From an uncultured Clostridia bacterium (GTDB lineage: Bacteria; Bacillota; Clostridia; Christensenellales; Borkfalkiaceae), in assembly GCA_947626935.1 (NCBI GenBank), contig CANQUD010000001.1:1-34088 (forward strand): DNA of 34,088 bases. Reading direction: 5' to 3'. Shown here piece after piece: positions 1-8,919 of this stretch (position 1 is its first letter; each line of letters starts with the position of its first letter). The position numbers and the translations under genes are program-made. The notes beneath the pieces are model-generated. The model ran no database searches. It was not told the origin of the DNA and was given only the letters and a program-made list of their open reading frames with translations.

Positions 1-41
1 ACCCCCTTTCGATTTCCTGTTCATCGGCTAAGCCTCTTTTG

Positions 42-66
42 AACCACGCGACTATCGCGTGGTTTT
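42..66 (+). terminator. Hairpin, possible terminator of a plus-strand gene left of the window
   Basis: A 10-bp perfect inverted repeat (AACCACGCGA / TCGCGTGGTT, loop CTA) is followed on the plus strand by a short T run. The T run is weak (TTTT then C). An open frame enters from the left edge on the plus strand and stops at TAA 29-31, so this hairpin could end that gene. The piece is too short to identify. Bases 1-41 hold nothing else I can support. Confidence 0.4.
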
Positions 67-75
67 CGTATAACC

Positions 76-98
76 AAAAAAAGCGCCTAAAGGCGCTT
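76..98 (-). terminator. Rho-independent terminator after ftsQ
   Basis: Read on the minus strand: AAGCGCC, loop TTTA, GGCGCTT followed by a run of T. It begins 15 bases past the ftsQ stop and so closes the division/cell wall operon here. That means the next genes expected in some Clostridia (for example ftsZ) are not co-transcribed from this operon. Confidence 0.85.
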
Positions 99-113
99 AT
101 AACATGCGATTTT

Positions 114-890
114 TCAGTTTCTGGCGAAGTCGTAATCGACGAGGATCTCTTCCTCTGTGCCGACAACGGTGATGCACCCGCAAAGACGCTCTCCGTCGCT
201 CCGCACGAGATAGCCGTACCGCTCGTCGAGAAGAGCTGCTCTCGCCTTTTCTTCCGTCTTTTCCTCGGGAGAAACGATCTCGATCCGCACCCCTTCCCGC
301 ATCTGAATGAGGAAGGTGTCAAAGACTGCCCCGTGGTTGTAGGTCACGGAGACGACGTTCGCCCGCATCTCGTGCAAGATGTCCGTAAAGACGCTGCAGA
401 CGGAGAGAACTGCGGCGAATTTGCCGTCTGTGGGCTTCTCGCCGAGGGTGAGTCCGAACGGAAATCCCGCAAGAAGGACATTCTCCCCGCCCGAGCGGTT
501 CGTCAGGCTGTCCTTGTTGTAAAGATAGGTCCCGTCGTCCGAGAGCACGGCATATCCCCGCTCCGTCAGGACGGCATACGCCTCTTTCCGCTCGGAAACG
601 GCGACTTCAAGGGTGGAAGGATAGTGCTTTTCGACCTTTTCCGCCTTCATACACGGATATGCCGCGATGAGGTCCGCGATCTCGTTCTCATCGAGAAAGG
701 TCGTGCTCTTTCCGACAAACTCATCGAGCTTTGCCTTGATCTCGGATGCTTCCCGCTGCCCCTCTGCGGAAGCGACGGAGAACTCCGCCTTGACGGACGT
801 CACCGTAAATATGGCGTTCAGCCCCGCCGCAACGACTGCGCAAAGGAGCAGAAAGGAAACGACGGTCGTGATGACAACTCTTGCCTTCAT
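114..890 (-). CDS. ftsQ: Cell division protein FtsQ/DivIB
   Basis: A 258-residue single-pass membrane protein. One hydrophobic segment lies at residues 5-27 after a short basic start, followed by an extracytoplasmic region that opens with a POTRA-like stretch (about residues 28-100) and continues into a beta domain. This is the layout of FtsQ/DivIB, the bitopic protein that with FtsL and DivIC links the cytosolic ring to septal peptidoglycan synthases. The ATG at 890 follows a GGGAGA ribosome binding site five bases away. It is the last gene of the operon, 19 bases after murA, with a terminator right behind it. The family diverges strongly in sequence, so the call rests on topology, size, the POTRA-like N-terminus and position after murA. 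Confidence 0.85.
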   Translation of the reverse strand: MKARVVITTVVSFLLLCAVVAAGLNAIFTVTSVKAEFSVASAEGQREASEIKAKLDEFVGKSTTFLDENEIADLIAAYPCMKAEKVEKHYPSTLEVAVSERKEAYAVLTERGYAVLSDDGTYLYNKDSLTNRSGGENVLLAGFPFGLTLGEKPTDGKFAAVLSVCSVFTDILHEMRANVVSVTYNHGAVFDTFLIQMREGVRIEIVSPEEKTEEKARAALLDERYGYLVRSDGERLCGCITVVGTEEEILVDYDFARN

Positions 891-909
891 TGGTATCTCC
901 CGAAACGGG

Positions 910-2166
910 TCAGATGCGGACCCGCTTGATCTCCGCCCCGAGGGACTTTAATTTCCCCTCGAGATCGGTATAGCCTCTGTCGATGTGCGAAAGATCCAAA
1001 ACTTCGGAGATCCCTTCCGCCCCGAGCGCCGCAAGCACGAGCGCAGCGCCGCCGCGAAGGTCCCCCGCTGTGACTGCGGCGCCGTGCAGACCGCCCACGC
1101 CGCGGACGAATGCGTTCCGCCCGCGCACCTCGATATCCGCCCCCATCTTCTGAAGTTCGGGCACATATTTGAAGCGCGTTTCAAAGAGATTCTCCACGAT
1201 GATTGCCCCGCCTTCGCAGACGGAATTGAGCGCCGTCATTTGCGCCTGCAGGTCTGTGGGGAACCCGGGGAAAGGCATGGTCTCGATGCGGCGGTTGCAT
1301 TTGAGCCTTCCGTAACTCGACAGCTTTATTTTATCATTTTTTGTATGGATTTTGCAACCGTTTTCACGCAATTTGTGCAGAAGCATCCCCAAATTCTCTG
1401 CCGAGACGCCCGAAACTTCCACTTCTCCCCCGCAGAGAGCGCATGCGATGAGAAACGTCCCCGCCTCGATGCGGTCTTTCACGGGGGTATACGCGATCCC
1501 GTAGAGCTTGGAGACCCCCTCGATCTCGATGACGTCCGTCCCCGCACCGACGATCTTTGCCCCCATGCCGTTCAGAAAATTTTGCAGGTCGACGATCTCG
1601 GGTTCCTTGGCTGCGCCCTCGATGACCGTCCTTCCCTCGGCTTTCGCCCCCGCGAGCATGATGTTTTCCGTCGCGCCCACACTGGGGAAATCGAGCACGA
1701 TCTCCGCACCCGTGAGCTTTTCGCATTCGCAGAATATGTAACCTTCCCTCTCGGAGATCTTGACGCCGAGCCGTTTCAGGGCATTGAGATGCAGGTCGAT
1801 GGGACGAAGCCCGATGTCGCATCCGCCCGGATAGGCGATGACGGCGCGGCGGAATCGGGACAGTAGAGACCCGAGCATAAAGACGGAAGAACGCAATTCC
1901 TTGGTAAGCGCCGACGAGATGATATGGCTGTGTGCATCGGAGCTGTCGATGACGACGTCCCCGCTTTCGAATTTCACGCTTGCGCCGAGTTCCCTCAAGA
2001 TCTGCGCCATACAGAACACGTCCGAGATCGCGGGCGTTTCGCGGATCGTCACCTGTTTATCTGTCAACACAGACGCCGCAAAGAGCGGCAGAACGGCATT
2101 TTTCGCCGACTGGACCTTCACTTCGCCGAACAGCCGCCGTCCCCCGTCTATGATATATTTATCCAT
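910..2166 (-). CDS. murA: UDP-N-acetylglucosamine 1-carboxyvinyltransferase MurA
   Basis: A 418-residue EPSP-synthase-fold enzyme of normal length. It catalyses the first committed step of peptidoglycan precursor synthesis in the cytoplasm, moving enolpyruvate from PEP to UDP-GlcNAc. Visible marks: K22 and N23 of the substrate site in QSAKNAVLP, and the catalytic-loop cysteine C116 in PGGCDIGLRP, which is the residue alkylated by fosfomycin in susceptible enzymes. The ATG at 2166 follows AAGGAGA by five bases. It sits between ftsW and ftsQ, where many Clostridia place murG/murB or murA. Many Bacillota carry two MurA paralogs (MurA and MurZ); the second cannot be assessed from this window. Confidence 0.96.
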   Translation of the reverse strand: MDKYIIDGGRRLFGEVKVQSAKNAVLPLFAASVLTDKQVTIRETPAISDVFCMAQILRELGASVKFESGDVVIDSSDAHSHIISSALTKELRSSVFMLGSLLSRFRRAVIAYPGGCDIGLRPIDLHLNALKRLGVKISEREGYIFCECEKLTGAEIVLDFPSVGATENIMLAGAKAEGRTVIEGAAKEPEIVDLQNFLNGMGAKIVGAGTDVIEIEGVSKLYGIAYTPVKDRIEAGTFLIACALCGGEVEVSGVSAENLGMLLHKLRENGCKIHTKNDKIKLSSYGRLKCNRRIETMPFPGFPTDLQAQMTALNSVCEGGAIIVENLFETRFKYVPELQKMGADIEVRGRNAFVRGVGGLHGAAVTAGDLRGGAALVLAALGAEGISEVLDLSHIDRGYTDLEGKLKSLGAEIKRVRI

Positions 2167-2231
2167 GGTTATCTCCTTATGTATTTCTGAAAAACGCGGA
2201 AAAAGAGCCTTCTCAAAAGTCGGCCCGCGCT

Positions 2232-3368
2232 TTATCGTTTTATTTTATGAGGAGACAACGGCTGCGTGTGCCTCGAAGCGCCGTATACGACCCCCATCCC
2301 CGTCATCGTGACGATGAGAGAAGTATTTCCCGCGGAGATGAGGGGCAAGGGAAGTCCCGTCGGCGGAATGGTCCCGCTCACAACGAGCGCGTTGAGGGAA
2401 GATTGGACCGCAAAGGACAGAATGATCCCCGAAACGAGCATGTAGCCGTAGAGATCTTTGCAGTTTCTCGCAATGCGGAATCCTCTCCAGACGACAAATC
2501 CGATGAGAAGAAAGAGAAGCAGGACGCCGAAAAAACCCGTCTCTTCGGCGATGACGGAAAGGATGAAGTCGCTCTCGGCAAAGGGCAGGAAACGATACTT
2601 TTGTCGGGAGCGGAAGAGTCCGACCCCGAAAAGTTCCCCGTTTCCGAGCGCATAGAGAGATTGAATGAGCTGATACCCCTCTCCGCGCGGGGAAGCCCAC
2701 GGGTCGAGATATGCGGAGAGCCGCTTGAGACGGTACGGTTCCGCGACGATGAGCGCGGGCACCGCGAGGAGCACGGGAACACAGATTGCAAAGAGAGTCT
2801 TGGGGCTTGCGCCGCCCAAAAAGATCATGCCGATCATGAGCGCCCCCACGCACATCGTCACGGACATATTCGGTTCGAGCATGATGAGAAGGCAAATTGA
2901 AAGTCCCGCGAGCAAGATGGGAAGAATGCCCGTAAAGTTCCGCATCCGCGCGGGGTCTTTCGCAAAATACGCAGCCGTAAAAAGCACAAAGCCGTACTTG
3001 GCGATCTCGGAAGGCTGGATCGTGAAGGAGCCGAATCCGATCCAGCGCGTCGCACCGTAATTGCTCTTTCCGAGTCCGGGGACAAAGACGAGGGCGAGCA
3101 GGACAAGGGAGAGAATGAGTGCCGGGATCCCCCCCTTTTTGAATTTTTCATACGGCAGAAAGGAGACGCCGATCATAGCGGCAAGTCCCAAAATAAAGCC
3201 GAGGAGCTGTTTCTTGAAGAAGAAAAATTCGTCCCCGTACTGGACCTCTGCGTTGTATTTGCTCGCGGAATACACAAAGACAAGCCCCAGCGCGGCAAGA
3301 AAAATGACGGCGCAGAGAAAGAGGAGGTCACCCCTCCCCTTTTTTGTTTCCTTATTCGTCCTCTCCAT
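2232..3368 (-). CDS. ftsW: SEDS-family peptidoglycan polymerase FtsW (FtsW/SpoVE)
   Basis: A 378-residue polytopic membrane protein with about ten hydrophobic segments, typical length for FtsW/RodA/SpoVE. SEDS proteins polymerise lipid II and work with a class B PBP, encoded in the same operon. Marks: FVYSAS near the end of the first membrane segment, the long loop with YQLIQSLYALGNGELFGVGL, and the conserved C-terminal LPLISAGNTSLIV. The start ATG at 3368 lies inside the end of murD (17-base overlap) and is preceded by GGAGG six bases away, so translational coupling is likely. Operon position argues for FtsW over RodA; SpoVE cannot be excluded if the host sporulates. Confidence 0.93.
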   Translation of the reverse strand: MERTNKETKKGRGDLLFLCAVIFLAALGLVFVYSASKYNAEVQYGDEFFFFKKQLLGFILGLAAMIGVSFLPYEKFKKGGIPALILSLVLLALVFVPGLGKSNYGATRWIGFGSFTIQPSEIAKYGFVLFTAAYFAKDPARMRNFTGILPILLAGLSICLLIMLEPNMSVTMCVGALMIGMIFLGGASPKTLFAICVPVLLAVPALIVAEPYRLKRLSAYLDPWASPRGEGYQLIQSLYALGNGELFGVGLFRSRQKYRFLPFAESDFILSVIAEETGFFGVLLLFLLIGFVVWRGFRIARNCKDLYGYMLVSGIILSFAVQSSLNALVVSGTIPPTGLPLPLISAGNTSLIVTMTGMGVVYGASRHTQPLSPHKIKR

Positions 3369-4746
3369 GCGCTGCCTCCGCTTTGACGTAGGGCTGCGTC
3401 TCCCGTCTGAATGTCTCCATCAGTTCACAGAAGCGTTTGCCCCGTTCCTCATAGCCCGAGAACGCGTCGAAACTTGCCGATGCGGGAGAGAGCAGGACAT
3501 TCTGACCCTTCCGCGCAAGGAGAAAGGCGACCCGAACGGCAAGATCGAAGGGACGGCACAGCGTCACGGCGGTGTACCCCGTTTTCAACGCGGCGTTCAG
3601 GATGCGGAATGCGTTTTCTCCGTAAATGACGGCATGCACGACATTCGAAGTTTTGAGCGTTTCGAAGAGCGTTTCATAGGAATATCCCTTATCCTTCCCG
3701 CCGAGCAGGATGACGCTTTCTCCCTTCACGCTGCCGACGGCTTTGATGGCGGAATCGACGTTGGTCGCCTTGCTGTCGTCGATGAAGGTCACGCCGTTCA
3801 CTTCCCCCACCTTTTCGATGCGGTGTTTGACGCCTCGGAATGTCTTGAGCGCGGTCTCTATGGCGGAATTCCCGATCCCCATGAGCTTTGCGGCTGCGAT
3901 CGCGGCGAGCGCATTGGCTCGGTTGTGGTCGCCGTCCACCGTCAGAGCATCCGCGGGAAAGAGTTTTTCCCCGTAAAAGCAGAAATTTTCGTCCTGAATA
4001 TAGGCGCCGTCCACCCGCTCGCGGAGAGAAAACCAAACGACTTTCGCCTTGGTCTTTTCCCGAAAATTGCGGACGATTGGGTCGTCGTAGTTCAGGACCG
4101 CATATTCGCTCTCCGCAGAGTTTTTGAGCAGGCGCGATTTCAGATAGATGTAATTTTCCATGTTGTAGTGACGGTTGAGATGATCTTCCGTCACATTGAG
4201 GACGACGGCGACATGCGGGCGCAGAGAATAGAGCGTCTCGAGCTGGAAGGAAGAGATCTCGGCGATTGCGACGCCGTCCTCGCCAAGCTCCTTGAGGCAG
4301 GAAGTGATGGGACGTCCGATATTTCCGCAGGCGATCCCCTTCTTTTCCGCCGCTTTGTAGATCCACTCGAGCATGGAAACGGTGGTCGTCTTGCCGTTCG
4401 TTCCCGTCACGGCGATGCAGGGACAATGCAGCTCCAAGGCCCCGAGTTCGGCTTCGCCGACGATCCGCTTCCCCGCTTTTTTGAATGCGACGGGCAGAGG
4501 ATGGTCTACGGGGATCCCGGGGGAGAGCACGAGGACGTCGCAGTCCTGCGACCGTTCGCCGAGGTCCTCTTTCGTCACGTTGATACAGCCGATCTCCTTG
4601 AGATGTTCCGCCGCAGCGCGGACGTTCGCGTCGTCCACATCGTCATACACATACACTTTTGCGCCGTGCGAGATCAAAAATTCGCTCGCCGAGATCCCCG
4701 AACGGGAAAGCCCCGCTACCAAAAACGCCTGCTCGGAATAAAGCAT
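3352..4746 (-). CDS. murD: UDP-N-acetylmuramoyl-L-alanine--D-glutamate ligase MurD
   Basis: A 464-residue Mur ligase adding D-glutamate to UDP-MurNAc-L-Ala with ATP, in the cytoplasm. Marks: N-terminal Rossmann-type start LVAGLSRSGISAS, the ATP loop GTNGKTTT, the central ligase motif around EISSFQLE and NVTEDHLNRH, and the C-terminal domain with IDDSKATNVDS and LLGGKDKGY. I chose ATG 4746 because it follows GAGGAGG by about seven bases; an in-frame TTG at 4782 would add 12 residues but has no ribosome binding site. It is 39 bases after mraY and overlaps ftsW by 17 bases. Confidence 0.95.
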   Translation of the reverse strand: MLYSEQAFLVAGLSRSGISASEFLISHGAKVYVYDDVDDANVRAAAEHLKEIGCINVTKEDLGERSQDCDVLVLSPGIPVDHPLPVAFKKAGKRIVGEAELGALELHCPCIAVTGTNGKTTTVSMLEWIYKAAEKKGIACGNIGRPITSCLKELGEDGVAIAEISSFQLETLYSLRPHVAVVLNVTEDHLNRHYNMENYIYLKSRLLKNSAESEYAVLNYDDPIVRNFREKTKAKVVWFSLRERVDGAYIQDENFCFYGEKLFPADALTVDGDHNRANALAAIAAAKLMGIGNSAIETALKTFRGVKHRIEKVGEVNGVTFIDDSKATNVDSAIKAVGSVKGESVILLGGKDKGYSYETLFETLKTSNVVHAVIYGENAFRILNAALKTGYTAVTLCRPFDLAVRVAFLLARKGQNVLLSPASASFDAFSGYEERGKRFCELMETFRRETQPYVKAEAAHGEDE

Positions 4747-4785
4747 TTGATTCTCCTCCTCTCCGCGGCTTTTCCCGCGCAAGAG

Positions 4786-5736
4786 TCAGGCATAGGGAAG
4801 AAGGAGCGTCAGACCCAGAACCGCCGTCAGGATAGCATAGCAATAGGAGATCTTCGCCTCGGAAAAGCCCTTTTCCTGAAAATGATGGTGAATGGGTGCC
4901 ATCAGAAATACCCGTCTGCCTGTCCGTTTATAGTGTATGACCTGAATGATGACGGATATGCTTGAAAGGACAAACACAAAGCCAAGGATCGGGATCGCCA
5001 AGGCGTTTCCCGAGAAGAGCGCGAGCGCCGCTGCAAAACCGCCCAAGGAGAGAGACCCCGTATCCCCCATGAACACGCTCGCCCGCGAGACGTTAAAGAC
5101 GAGATAGGCGGCGATCGCCCCCGCAAGACAGAAACAGAGATACGGCATGTCCCCCGTCCCTTGCAGGAGAAGGAGCGCACCCAAAAACACAAAGAAAAAG
5201 GCACAGGACGAACCCGCAAGCCCGTCGAGTCCGTCCGTCAGATTGACGCTGTTGACGGTCGCGAGAAAGACAAAGATGCCGAGCGGGAGCATCCACCAGC
5301 CGATATCGATTGACAGCTTCGAATACGGAAGGAGAAGCGCAGTTTTTCCGTTCAGACATGCGTAGACGCCCGCGATCACTGCGACGGCGAGCTGGAAAAG
5401 GATCTTTTGATAGGGTCGGAGTCCCAAATTCTTCCCGCGGAGCTTTTTGAGAAGGTCATCGAGGAATCCGACGAGCATGTACCCCGCCCCGACGGCGATG
5501 CAGACGGTGAAGGGTCTGTCCGAAACGCCGCAAAAAAGAAGAGCGGCGGCAGATGCGGCAAGGATGAACCCCAGCCCGCCCATCGTCGGCGTGCCGCTCT
5601 TGTCTTTGTGCTCCTTGACGAACTCTAAAATATTCTGTCCCGCGCCGACCTTCTTCAACAGGGGGATCTCTGCCGCACAGAGCGCAAGAGAGAGAAGAAA
5701 GGAACACAGGATGCACAGCAATGATCTATTCCACAT
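4786..5736 (-). CDS. mraY: Phospho-N-acetylmuramoyl-pentapeptide transferase MraY
   Basis: A 316-residue polytopic membrane enzyme that transfers phospho-MurNAc-pentapeptide to undecaprenyl phosphate, making lipid I at the inner face of the membrane. Marks: SGTPTMGG near the N-terminus, NLTDGLDGLAG, the catalytic-site FMGDTGSLSLGG, and the HHHFQEKGFSE loop near the C-terminus. The gene overlaps the end of murE by 11 bases and has only a weak ribosome binding site, so it is probably translationally coupled to murE. In many relatives murF lies between murE and mraY; here it is absent. Confidence 0.96.
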   Translation of the reverse strand: MWNRSLLCILCSFLLSLALCAAEIPLLKKVGAGQNILEFVKEHKDKSGTPTMGGLGFILAASAAALLFCGVSDRPFTVCIAVGAGYMLVGFLDDLLKKLRGKNLGLRPYQKILFQLAVAVIAGVYACLNGKTALLLPYSKLSIDIGWWMLPLGIFVFLATVNSVNLTDGLDGLAGSSCAFFFVFLGALLLLQGTGDMPYLCFCLAGAIAAYLVFNVSRASVFMGDTGSLSLGGFAAALALFSGNALAIPILGFVFVLSSISVIIQVIHYKRTGRRVFLMAPIHHHFQEKGFSEAKISYCYAILTAVLGLTLLLPYA

Positions 5737-7162
5737 TGCCGCGTCCCATCAGAGATTTTAAGACGGCTTTGTCGCTGTAACTGTACTTGATCCCCATGAT
5801 CTCCTGCTCCGTTTCTCCCCCCTTCCCCGCGACGAGAAGGATGTCCCCTTCCCGCAATTTCCGAAAGGCGTACGCGATCGCCTTCTCCCGTTCTTCAACC
5901 GCTACATAGTTGCGGCTGACCGCCTGAAAGCCCCCTTCGATCTCCGAAATGATCGCACAGGGATCCTCATAGCGGGGATTGTCGGAGGTGATGACAGCAA
6001 AATCGCAATGCTCGGCGACGACTTTGCCCATGAGTGGTCGTTTTGCCCTGTCACGGTTCCCGCCGCAGCCGAACACGACGAACAGACGTCCCTCGGCATG
6101 CTCCTTGAGCGTTTTCAATGACTTTTCGAGTCCGTCGGGCGTATGAGCGAAGTCGACGAACAGGTCGGCGCCGCGGTACGTTCCGATATGCTCCAATCTC
6201 CCTTCCACGCGGACTTTTGAGAGTCCCTCGGCGATGTGCTCCATTCCGATCCCGAGGTTTTTACAGCAGGCGGCTGCCGCAAGGGCATTTGAGACATTAT
6301 GCCGTCCCGTCATGGGAAGTTCCGCTTCGCAGAGGTCGTCCTCGAGGTTCAAAAGCGCCTTTGTGCCGTCGAGACCTTCCCGTTCGATCATCGCGAAGCA
6401 GTCGGCGGGACCGTCCAGTCCGTAGGTCAGCGTCGCGGGCGCGACATTCGAGATCTCCGCGGAAAATTTGTCGTCGCTGTTCACGATCGCAAGACGGCAG
6501 CGGGAAAAGAGAGACTTCTTCGCCTCGCCGTATGACCGCATGTCCGAAAAAAAGTCCAGATGATCTTGCGTCAGGTTCGTAAAAATGGCGCTTTCATACA
6601 CGATCGGGCAGTCCTTCCGAAGGGCAAGCGCATGTGCGGACACTTCCATCGCGACAAATTCCACCTTATCCTTCCGCATGTCGGAGAGGAGAGAAAAGAG
6701 TGAAATGGGGTCGGGCGTCGTCAGGGAAGCGGGAAGAAAGGTCCTGCCGAACTTTGCCCCGAGCGTTCCTACAAGCCCCGCCCTCTTTCCTGCCGCCGTC
6801 AGGATCGCATGGATCATGTGGGCGACGGTCGTCTTTCCGTTCGTCCCCGTCACGGCGATCATCTTCATGTATTTTTCGGGATGACCGTAAAAGGCGGCGG
6901 AGATATGCGCCATTGCCCTGCGGCAGTCGGGCACGAGGATGTACGGAAGCTGCGTGTCCGTTTTCTTTTCGCAGACGAGTGCCGCGGAGCCTCGCCGTTC
7001 CGCCTCGGCTGCATACGTATGGGCGTCCTCCTGCGTGCCGTTGATGCAGAAAAAGAGGTCCCCCTCTCCTGCGACGCGGCTGTCGGCACAGAGCGAGCCG
7101 ATCTCGGGGTCTCCCCCGTGGAGCGTTCCGCCCCCTTCGGCGGCAAGCAATGAAAGTTTCAT
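5726..7162 (-). CDS. murE: UDP-MurNAc-tripeptide synthetase MurE, meso-DAP type
   Basis: A 478-residue Mur ligase adding the third stem-peptide residue to UDP-MurNAc-L-Ala-D-Glu. Marks: ATP loop GTNGKTTVAHM, NLTQDHLDFF in the central domain, GRLEHI, and the C-terminal specificity motif DNPR in VITSDNPRYED. In characterised enzymes DNPR marks meso-diaminopimelate addition, while lysine-adding enzymes have other residues there, so a DAP-type wall is inferred. The ATG at 7162 follows GGAGGG by seven bases and is three bases past the PBP stop. murF, the next enzyme in the pathway, is not next to it. Confidence 0.96.
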   Translation of the reverse strand: MKLSLLAAEGGGTLHGGDPEIGSLCADSRVAGEGDLFFCINGTQEDAHTYAAEAERRGSAALVCEKKTDTQLPYILVPDCRRAMAHISAAFYGHPEKYMKMIAVTGTNGKTTVAHMIHAILTAAGKRAGLVGTLGAKFGRTFLPASLTTPDPISLFSLLSDMRKDKVEFVAMEVSAHALALRKDCPIVYESAIFTNLTQDHLDFFSDMRSYGEAKKSLFSRCRLAIVNSDDKFSAEISNVAPATLTYGLDGPADCFAMIEREGLDGTKALLNLEDDLCEAELPMTGRHNVSNALAAAACCKNLGIGMEHIAEGLSKVRVEGRLEHIGTYRGADLFVDFAHTPDGLEKSLKTLKEHAEGRLFVVFGCGGNRDRAKRPLMGKVVAEHCDFAVITSDNPRYEDPCAIISEIEGGFQAVSRNYVAVEEREKAIAYAFRKLREGDILLVAGKGGETEQEIMGIKYSYSDKAVLKSLMGRGNVE

Positions 7163-7165
7163 GGT

Positions 7166-8851
7166 TCAACCCTCCGACTTGGGGAGTTTCATCAAGTCGA
7201 TGATCCCCTGAAATATCTCTCCCGCACAGGGCGCGGCGACGGTACTTCCGTAATAGGACCCCTGCGGTTCGTCCACGATGATGAGCGCAAGATATTTTGG
7301 TTCATTTGCGGGAAAATATCCCACAAACGAGGAAACATACTTGCCCTGCGCGATGCGTCCGTTTTCATATTTTTGGGCGGTCCCCGTCTTTCCCGCGACG
7401 CGGTACCCCTCAATGTATGCCTTTTTTCCGCTTCCGTCACGGACGACGCCCTCGAGCATGGACGAAAGGATGCGGGAAGTTTCTTCGCTGACCGTGCGGC
7501 GGAGAAGTTTGCGCTCCGTCCTTTCTCTGACGCTCCCGTCCTCGGAAAAAATCTCCGCGACGAGCCGCGGCGCGTAGTAATATCCCCCGTTGACGGCAGA
7601 GGCGACGGCACAGGCGAGCTGCAGGGGACTGACGGCGATCGTTTGCCCGAATCCGATGCGGGCAAGGTCATGATCGCGCACGATGCTCTCGGGCAGAAGC
7701 ATTCCGATGGATTCTCCCGAAAAATCGATGCCCGTTGCCCTGCCGAATTGGAATGCCTCGAGGTACTCGTAGAAGGTCTCCTTGCCGAGCGCGAGCGCGA
7801 TATCGACAAAACACGGGTTGCAGCTGTTGTTCAAGGCTTCTGCGAGCGTCTGGTTGGAATGTTTTCCGTTCTTGTGGTCGCTCCAGCATTTGATGGTCGT
7901 GCCGCCCACCGACCGTGTGCGGGAAGAGGAAAAGACATGGTTCAAAGGAAGCGCGGAAGGGTTTCCCCGAAGTCCCTCTTCGATATTGGCGGCGGACGTG
8001 ACGATTTTGAACGTGGACCCGGGTTCATAGATATCTGTGACGAGGCTGTTCCTCGAAAGAGCATTCAGGCGGGACATGTCGTCGCGCGGGATGTCGTTCA
8101 GGTCATACGAAGGAAGGTTGACCATGGCGAGGACGGAAAAATCGGACGGATCGAGCACGATCGCCCGCGCCGCCTTCGCCGAAGATGCGGACAGCGCCTT
8201 CCCCATCACCTGTTCGGCGAGCGATTGGATGCGGAAATCGATCGTCAATTTGACGGACAGCCCGTCCTTTGCGGGAAGATATGCGGCGGATGCACCCTCG
8301 AGGTCGACGCCGACGAGGTCCGTTTCATACAGGATCTCCCCGTTTTCCCCCGCCAGAAAGCTGTCATAATATCCTTCGATGCCTGTCGTGCCCGATCCGT
8401 CGTATGAGGTGAATCCGATGACCTGACAAGCCGCCTCTCCGTACGGGTAGACGCGCACGTCGTCACGGGCATAGTACACCCCGCGGACATTCTGCCTTGC
8501 AAGTTCCTCCACCGTCTCCTTTCCCGTCTTGCGGAGAAGGACGATCTCCGACTTGCTCTTGTCGGAGAGCTTTTCCGAAAGTTCCTCCCGCGGAACGGAG
8601 AGAATGCCCGAAAGAAGGGTCGCAGACCCCTCGGCGTCCCCGACGGCATTGGCGCGGGCATAGACGGTGTACGCCTCTTCGTTCCCCGCAAGCAGTTCCC
8701 CGTTCGCGTCGTAGATGTTTCCCCTTCCCGCATGGACGGGGATCTCTCTCGTCCATTGATCGAGCGCCAGATAATGCAGTTTCTCCTTCCAAATGACTTG
8801 AATATAGAAGAATCTGCCCAAAAAAAGACAAAAAAGAAAGGTTATTACCAT
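7166..8851 (-). CDS. Class B penicillin-binding protein (FtsI/SpoVD-like transpeptidase); start uncertain
   Basis: A septal DD-transpeptidase that cross-links glycan strands made by FtsW. From the ATG at 8851 it is 561 residues. Marks: a membrane segment at the very N-terminus, the PBP dimerisation domain, then the penicillin-binding domain with STFK (active serine), SCN as the SxN motif in LNNSCN, and GKTGTA. No PASTA domain follows, so it is closer in layout to FtsI/PbpB without PASTA than to SpoVD. The ATG at 8851 falls inside the hydrophobic segment and has no properly spaced ribosome binding site. The frame stays open upstream and encodes a basic stretch LRKRLFAIL of the kind expected just before the membrane anchor, but there is no upstream ATG, GTG or TTG. 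See findings. Confidence 0.9.
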   Translation of the reverse strand: MVITFLFCLFLGRFFYIQVIWKEKLHYLALDQWTREIPVHAGRGNIYDANGELLAGNEEAYTVYARANAVGDAEGSATLLSGILSVPREELSEKLSDKSKSEIVLLRKTGKETVEELARQNVRGVYYARDDVRVYPYGEAACQVIGFTSYDGSGTTGIEGYYDSFLAGENGEILYETDLVGVDLEGASAAYLPAKDGLSVKLTIDFRIQSLAEQVMGKALSASSAKAARAIVLDPSDFSVLAMVNLPSYDLNDIPRDDMSRLNALSRNSLVTDIYEPGSTFKIVTSAANIEEGLRGNPSALPLNHVFSSSRTRSVGGTTIKCWSDHKNGKHSNQTLAEALNNSCNPCFVDIALALGKETFYEYLEAFQFGRATGIDFSGESIGMLLPESIVRDHDLARIGFGQTIAVSPLQLACAVASAVNGGYYYAPRLVAEIFSEDGSVRERTERKLLRRTVSEETSRILSSMLEGVVRDGSGKKAYIEGYRVAGKTGTAQKYENGRIAQGKYVSSFVGYFPANEPKYLALIIVDEPQGSYYGSTVAAPCAGEIFQGIIDLMKLPKSEG

Positions 8852-8919
8852 GAGAATGGCGAATAACCTCTTTCGTAGGACCGTAAAGGAGTATTGATTT
8901 TTGATGGGAATTTCCCCCT

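Noticed and set aside
3061-4965. Very long plus-strand open frame (over 600 codons) opposite ftsW, murD and mraY
   Set aside because: Antisense shadow of three well-supported genes; no recognisable protein and no ribosome binding site. Similar antisense frames opposite potA, potD, mutS, SPFH and the methionine gamma-lyase-family gene were rejected for the same reason.
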